Origin: an uncultured Succinivibrionaceae bacterium
GTDB lineage: Bacteria > Pseudomonadota > Gammaproteobacteria > Enterobacterales > Succinivibrionaceae
DNA length: 19,695 bases
Reading direction: 5' to 3'
NCBI GenBank assembly: GCA_900539665.1
Contig: UQCV01000045.1
Location: 1 to 19,695, forward strand
Below, piece by piece: positions 16,166 to 19,695 of this stretch; the stretch's first letter is position 1; every line of letters begins with the position of its first letter. The position numbers and the translations under genes are program-made. Under the pieces are notes generated by a model. The model was given only the letters and a program-made list of their open reading frames with translations. It made no database searches and was not told the DNA's origin.

Positions 16166-17188
16166 TTAAGCCCGAAATACCGGAATATCAGTTCCAATAG
16201 TATCCTTTGCTAGTCTATGCACATAAGTCGATTCATCTTCACTAAGACGAGCCGCAAACGCATGTTCTAACGCCGTATCTACCGCACTATCAATCCGATT
16301 AGCATACATACAAATAAGCTTCGCCCAGCGCACCAAGGAACGGGTACTAAACGGAATACTAATATGTATGCGAGTCTGCTTTATTGAAAAGCAGGAATTA
16401 CGCACTTCTTGCGCCACAAGTACTAAACGATGAGCAAATTCCGGATTAAGCTCAGGCACCGCCTTAACAAGCATCGCGCGTTCGCAAAGCTCATCAAGGT
16501 AACCACAGCTTATAAACCGAAATCTATCCAAAAACGCAGAATTCAACACCTGAGTCCCAGCATAGTTGCCTAAAGGCCCTATCCCAGTAATACCACGAGT
16601 GTTAGCTGTAACCACGAACCGGAAATTCTTGTGGGGTTCCACAATCTCGCCGTCATTTTGGACTATCGTTAAGTAACGACCTTCAAGTACGTCGTTAAGA
16701 CCGGCTAATTCGCCGGGATCTGCAAGGTCAACTTCATTTAAAACAAGAACGTATCCATATTTCATGGCGCGCGCGAGCGGTCCATGCACAAAAAATACTT
16801 CATCTTTTAAAATCGTTGGGTGCCCGATAAGGTCATTAAGCTCAAATCTACCATTCAATGTTAATTGAATGCAGGGCAACTTAAGACGCGCACAGGCTTG
16901 CAGTACTGCAGAAGTCTTACCACAGCCAGAAGGACCGTAAAGGTAAAGAGCATCGCCAGTAGGATCATCAAGAAAGTCAATAATACCTTCTAAAATTGAA
17001 GCATCAAACACATAGCTTGATTCAACTTTAGGGATTAAGTGATCACATGAGAGATACTTACCAACACTAATTTTACGGGTCCCAGGATAGGCCCCATCAA
17101 AAGTGCGGTTTAAGCTCACCGTGCGAGTACCTTCAGGGAAGGCGTCACCTAATACGTTTTTACTTTCGAGTTCCTCAATTGAACGCAT
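16166..17188 (-). CDS. CobS/MoxR-like AAA+ ATPase
   Basis: A 340-residue AAA+ ATPase of the MoxR/AAA_5 clade (CobS, NorQ/CbbQ relatives) that usually remodels a target together with a von Willebrand-domain partner. Walker A is GPSGCGKT (85-92), Walker B region VLVLNEVD (147-154) with Asn where Asp is usual just before the catalytic Glu152, sensor-1 FVVTANT, and an arginine-finger FLDRFRF. Residues 10-60 form an extra N-terminal segment. CobS-like ATPases are known among conserved genes of SXT/R391-type elements, which fits the traI/traD/traH context. A VWA or CobT-like partner is not encoded on either side within this window. Start ATG 17188 is supported by AGGAGA seven bases upstream. Expression may be controlled by the multi-hairpin leader (17200-17429), whose closing stem runs into this Shine-Dalgarno. 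Confidence 0.85.
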   Translation of the reverse strand: MRSIEELESKNVLGDAFPEGTRTVSLNRTFDGAYPGTRKISVGKYLSCDHLIPKVESSYVFDASILEGIIDFLDDPTGDALYLYGPSGCGKTSAVLQACARLKLPCIQLTLNGRFELNDLIGHPTILKDEVFFVHGPLARAMKYGYVLVLNEVDLADPGELAGLNDVLEGRYLTIVQNDGEIVEPHKNFRFVVTANTRGITGIGPLGNYAGTQVLNSAFLDRFRFISCGYLDELCERAMLVKAVPELNPEFAHRLVLVAQEVRNSCFSIKQTRIHISIPFSTRSLVRWAKLICMYANRIDSAVDTALEHAFAARLSEDESTYVHRLAKDTIGTDIPVFRA

Positions 17189-17199
17189 GATTATTTCTC

Positions 17200-17429
17200 C
17201 TTATGCGTCAGTGGCACTTTTAGTTCATCTAAAAGAGCCTAATGCACACCAAAGTGTGCCAACGCCGCCTCAAAAATTTGAGCAGCAGACTAATCATCCT
17301 AAAAGGATGTTCCAGCGTACCTAAGTGGTACATACCTGCTAAAAAAGAGCAGGACTAAAATTTTTCAGGCAACCCTGAAAAATATTACTGAAAATGCCTA
17401 GCTACGCTTTTAGGGGAGCTACGCATAAG
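17200..17429 (-). ncRNA. Multi-hairpin 5' leader of the CobS-like ATPase gene (candidate new structured RNA)
   Basis: Perfect outer stem: CTTATGCGT (17200-17208) with ACGCATAAG (17421-17429). Inside are seven non-overlapping perfect stem-loops: CTTTTAG/CTAAAAG (17217-17235), GCACAC/GTGTGC (17244-17259), CTCAAA/TTTGAG (17269-17282), CATCCT/AGGATG (17295-17309), GTACC/GGTAC (17317-17331), CCTGCT/AGCAGG (17335-17353) and ATTTTTCAGG/CCTGAAAAAT (17360-17383). An eighth weak stem TAGCT/AGCTA lies near 17398-17422 and competes slightly with the outer stem. Loops are 2-7 bases. The outer stem ends at the AAGGAGA ribosome-binding site of the ATPase gene (start 17188), and a promoter lies just upstream. 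I do not recognise a known riboswitch or RNA family. An alternative is a DNA-level element such as a transfer or replication origin. Confidence 0.6.
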
Positions 17430-17458
17430 AAGATTTAAATTGTTTAAGCCGGCGCTAA

Positions 17459-17487
17459 TTTATAGAGCTTAGGTTACCAAGAGTAAA
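17459..17487 (-). promoter_or_regulatory. Candidate promoter for the structured leader and cobS-like gene
   Basis: On the minus strand TTTACT (17487-17482) and TATAAA (17464-17459) are exactly 17 bases apart. Initiation near 17452 would begin the transcript about 20 bases before the outer stem of the multi-hairpin leader. The -35 is weak. Confidence 0.45.
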
Positions 17488-17732
17488 AAGCAAAGTATTT
17501 ATCAGCCGCCTACTTAAAGCCTAAGTTTGTTTTAAGTTTCAAAGCTTAAATTTACCTAAACCGCTTAAAGCTTAAGGTTAAACAAACTCTAAAATTAGTT
17601 GGAATTAAGGTCTTCCATTTTTAGCTTGAGCGCGCCTTTACGCATATTAAGCGCTCAATTCACACTGTGGTTTAGGTTGAACTTAAGGGAAGTATGCGCC
17701 AAAAATGCTAAAACCCCCTTAAGGCGCATGAT

Positions 17733-17768
17733 AAAAAATGGCAGTTGTGCCAAATACACAACTGCCAT
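17733..17768 (-). terminator. Strong Rho-independent terminator after traH
   Basis: ATGGCAGTTGTG (17738-17749) and CACAACTGCCAT (17757-17768) form a perfect 12-bp stem with a 7-base loop, followed on the minus strand by TTTTTT. It lies about 78 bases past the traH stop and separates traH from the cobS-like gene. Confidence 0.88.
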
Positions 17769-17845
17769 AAAAGCCATATGCCACATATCACATGCCACAA
17801 AAAAAGCCACATGCCATAAAAGAGGTCCGGCTTAAAGTTTAGAGA

Positions 17846-19348
17846 CTATTCTAAAGCGGTGCTTTCAAGATAAGTGTTTACCTGACTTGCCCGAAGTAAT
17901 AGTTCATATAATTCTAAAATGTCTTTATTAGTGCCATAGCTTTGGGTCAACTCCTGCGCTTCACGTTCAATGCTTTCGCGGCTCGTTTTAATTTGTTCAC
18001 GGGCTATTTGGGCATAGGCATGCCCCGAAAGCTTTAAGGAAGCTTCAGCTTGAGTTAAGTATGATAACGCCATGCTTTTAACCATCGTGAGCGCTAAAAT
18101 GCGCGCTTGCGCCTCAACTAAAGACACTGTGCCCCCGACATTTAAGGAAGCAAGAGTTCGAATACGCGCAAAAGCCCCCGGAGGTAAGGCATTAATAAAC
18201 GTTATTTCTTCCGCACTAAAGGCTCCATTGTTTTGCCCGAGTTTCCCCACAATACCTTGCGTGCCATCTAAAGATGGCCCTAATAGCGTCTCTTCTATCT
18301 TAAAGGCGAGTCCCTTTAAAGGGGCTTGTGCTACCGACAGATTAAGACACCCTTGTTCATCTAAAGTATCGCAGTGATAACTTCTAACCGCGCCCCCTTC
18401 AACTAGATCTCTTAATGTCACAAGTCCCCCAGGAGCTGACGCTTTTAAACTTCCGTCTTTACTCGTAATAATGGTCCCCACCATACTCATTACCGCCTCG
18501 GTCAGCGCGGGGTCGCGCTTAAAGAATTCGTTTTTTAAGAGCATCTGCCACATGACATTACCGGCAAGTTCTTGGGTATATTCAGGGCTTGCTTCGGTTG
18601 CTTTAGCGTAAACGTTTTGGGGTGCGGGATCGGTACTTAACTCAAAAAGATCACCCATCCCCTTAAATTGACCAATCAGCGAAGCATCGTTTAGACCTTT
18701 ACGGTCAAAGGCCCCTAAAGTATCATTAACGACCCCTTGCGCTAATTGGCAGCTATTCCCAAAATACGTATTTAACGCCATAACCTTACGCTGTAGCGTT
18801 TCCATATGCTGAAAACACTTCTCACACATCGAGCTTAAGGCAATAGAAAAAGCATAACCCCGCGCGTTTTGCGCTACTTGACGCAAAAAATTCACAAATT
18901 CATCTTTATTTATATAGGAAAACGAACCCCCATAAAGGTCAATCCCGCCACAGCCGGCCTCAATTCTTGGCGCCGTCATCGTAATGGGGTTTAAGTCCCT
19001 AATGTAATTACGCTGGACAATGCTTCCGCCGGAAATCACCCCACGGCGCTCCGTCATATAAGCTTTAGGTCGCGTCGTGTTATGAAGATCATTAAACATC
19101 TTATCAAGCTCCCCTTCAAGGTCAGCTTGCGCCGAGGTTGACAAGAAAAATACCGCCCAAAACCATAACACTTTGTCAGTAAGTTTTAGCGCATTATAAG
19201 AATGTTTAAATACCTTAAAAGAAGGTCTAAACCCCATAAGAGGAGGTCTAAACATCTTAAACGGGGGCTTACGTGTTTTATCTAGGCATTTAAGGGTAAC
19301 CATTTGATTAAACGTCTCAATTTTCTTAAAGCCTTGCCAAATACGCAT
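17846..19348 (-). CDS. traH: Conjugative pilus assembly protein TraH
   Basis: A 500-residue periplasmic/outer-membrane-associated protein of the F-type TraH family, needed for pilus assembly and extension with TraF, TraU, TraW and TrbC-type partners. The family hallmark AGCGGIDLYGGSFSYIN occupies about 131-147, preceded by the typical SGGSIVQRNYIRDLNPI segment; cysteine pairs follow in MCEKC and in YHCDTLDEQGC. A signal peptide is visible late, with hydrophobic residues 60-71 and an AQA cleavage site at 73-75. The preceding 58 residues are basic and include a repeated FRPP/FRPS motif encoded by a 21-nt repeat (AGGTCTAAAC at 19223-19232 and 19244-19253). F TraH is about 458 residues. Despite the odd extension, ATG 19348 has a strong GGAGG seven bases upstream, whereas internal ATGs at residues 32 and 38 do not. 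No other pilus gene is visible downstream. Confidence 0.92.
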   Translation of the reverse strand: MRIWQGFKKIETFNQMVTLKCLDKTRKPPFKMFRPPLMGFRPSFKVFKHSYNALKLTDKVLWFWAVFFLSTSAQADLEGELDKMFNDLHNTTRPKAYMTERRGVISGGSIVQRNYIRDLNPITMTAPRIEAGCGGIDLYGGSFSYINKDEFVNFLRQVAQNARGYAFSIALSSMCEKCFQHMETLQRKVMALNTYFGNSCQLAQGVVNDTLGAFDRKGLNDASLIGQFKGMGDLFELSTDPAPQNVYAKATEASPEYTQELAGNVMWQMLLKNEFFKRDPALTEAVMSMVGTIITSKDGSLKASAPGGLVTLRDLVEGGAVRSYHCDTLDEQGCLNLSVAQAPLKGLAFKIEETLLGPSLDGTQGIVGKLGQNNGAFSAEEITFINALPPGAFARIRTLASLNVGGTVSLVEAQARILALTMVKSMALSYLTQAEASLKLSGHAYAQIAREQIKTSRESIEREAQELTQSYGTNKDILELYELLLRASQVNTYLESTALE

Positions 19349-19479
19349 AACTTACCCTCCAAATATTTTTAGCTTAGAATTAAATAATGCCAAGCAGCTT
19401 TAAAGCATGGCAAATACGCCAAGCCTAACTCCTAAAAACACAAGCCCCCTGTACCTAAACTATGGCTAGTGGCAGTTTT

Positions 19480-19558
19480 AATTTGTAGGTAACTTGGGAA
19501 TTAGAATTTGTAGGTAACTTAGGGAATTTAATTTTATGGGTAACTTGGGGAATTTAAA
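19480..19558 (+). repeat. Three imperfect 25-28-nt tandem units
   Basis: Units beginning at 19480, 19505 and about 19532 share TAGGTAACTTGGG-AATT: AATTTGTAGGTAACTTGGGA, then AATTTGTAGGTAACTTAGGG, then TTTTATGGGTAACTTGGGGA. They lie upstream of traH and just before the hairpin element. Confidence 0.75.
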
Positions 19559-19590
19559 TTTGCCTGCGTTTGGAATTAACGAACGCCTAA

Positions 19591-19695
19591 TCAGCATGGA
19601 GATTCTGATTGTTGTGGTTATTCAAATGGGATACATGAGTTATAAATTGCGGCGTAAAACCCACACGCTTGCGTGTGGGATGAAAGTCGCTTTTT
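19591..19695 (+). repeat. Conserved hairpin element, copy 2 (possible tnpB 3' end / guide-RNA scaffold)
   Basis: Same element and orientation as 3468-3565. The core GTTATAAATTGCGGCGTAAAA (starting 19639) leads into a perfect 9-bp hairpin CCCACACGC-TT-GCGTGTGGG (19660-19679) and ATGAAAGTCGC, then runs off the window. One frame reads HGDSDCCGYSNGIHEL-stop (19595-19645) right up to the core. The GD and CC pattern loosely recalls the CGD-rich C-terminal tails of TnpB proteins, but the frame is closed by a stop only a few codons upstream (19583-19585 region), so any gene would be decayed. Confidence 0.58.

Larger units (their letters stand above)
17430..17845. other. Intergenic remainder between traH and the cobS-like leader
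   Basis: No credible gene; a short + strand frame here crosses the traH terminator. The segment is rich in CTTAAAG/CTTAAG words (17510-17580) and contains a perfect 8-bp hairpin TTGAGCGC/GCGCTCAA (17626-17633 with 17651-17658), an ATGCGCC/GGCGCAT inverted repeat (near 17694-17729), the traH terminator (17733-17768), and short CATATGCCACAT-like repeats (17774-17818). Confidence 0.6.
19349..19695. other. Intergenic region upstream of traH
   Basis: No gene is supported. It contains the traH ribosome-binding site, a near-palindrome around GCTTTAAAGC (19389-19411), a possible weak minus-strand promoter TTGGCA with TAAAAA 16 bases on, three imperfect tandem units (19480-19558), and copy 2 of the conserved hairpin element running to the window edge. 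Confidence 0.6.

Noticed and set aside
17200..17429. Multi-hairpin block as the element's oriT or as a retron RNA
   Set aside because: No nic-site consensus could be recognised and no reverse transcriptase is present; the promoter and ribosome-binding-site layout fits a leader RNA better, although oriT is not excluded.
17599..17835. Small + strand open frame as a gene
   Set aside because: It crosses the perfect traH terminator hairpin and has no ribosome-binding site.

Overview
This window looks like part of an AT-rich gammaproteobacterial genome from an anaerobic or microaerophilic host-associated lineage. Three things suggest this: a PerR/AhpC/AhpF-homolog peroxide module of the type carried by anaerobes, F/SXT-type conjugation genes, and an upstream DUF1703-like tail. 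A Succinivibrionaceae-like host is my guess from gene content only; nothing here proves it.

Positions 1-6056 read as chromosome. A truncated + strand tail (1-170) is followed by a minus-strand peroxide-defence cluster, perR (3129-2716) > ahpC (2642-2079) > AhpF homolog (2063-384). It is transcribed from a good sigma70-type promoter (3292-3320) with a Fur/PerR-type 19-bp box next to its -35, and it ends at a hairpin terminator (301-326). An 800-base gap (3130-3928) then holds the promoter and operator, one copy of a conserved hairpin element, and an orphan + strand terminator with a structured sequence before it. The pyrimidine-salvage pair uraA (3929-5308) and upp (5412-6056) follows on the + strand.

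Positions 6397-19348 look like part of an integrative conjugative element or similar plasmid-derived island related to the SXT/R391 group. It carries a Dam-family adenine methylase with a variant DSPY motif, coupling protein TraD, a truncated carboxylesterase on the opposite strand, a very large MobH-type relaxase TraI (1503 aa), a CobS/MoxR-like AAA+ ATPase and pilus-assembly protein TraH. All except the esterase are on the minus strand. The genes are well separated, and hairpins or terminators lie between several of them, so this is not one compact tra operon. No integrase, att site or oriT could be identified, so the borders are unknown.

The most striking unexplained structure is 17200-17429. 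Seven consecutive perfect short stem-loops are enclosed by a perfect 9-bp closing stem. The array sits between a candidate promoter (17459-17487) and the Shine-Dalgarno sequence of the CobS-like ATPase gene. The closing stem abuts and partly overlaps that Shine-Dalgarno, which is the layout expected of a large structured cis-regulatory leader RNA. A second notable signal is a hairpin element present twice (3468-3565 and 19591-19695). In both copies a stop codon is followed by a conserved 9-bp hairpin and a TGAAxxTCGC-like tail, which resembles the 3' end of an IS200/IS605 tnpB gene with its guide-RNA scaffold. Degenerate 15-nt repeats recur both between genes (7655-7789) and inside traI (12279-12398).
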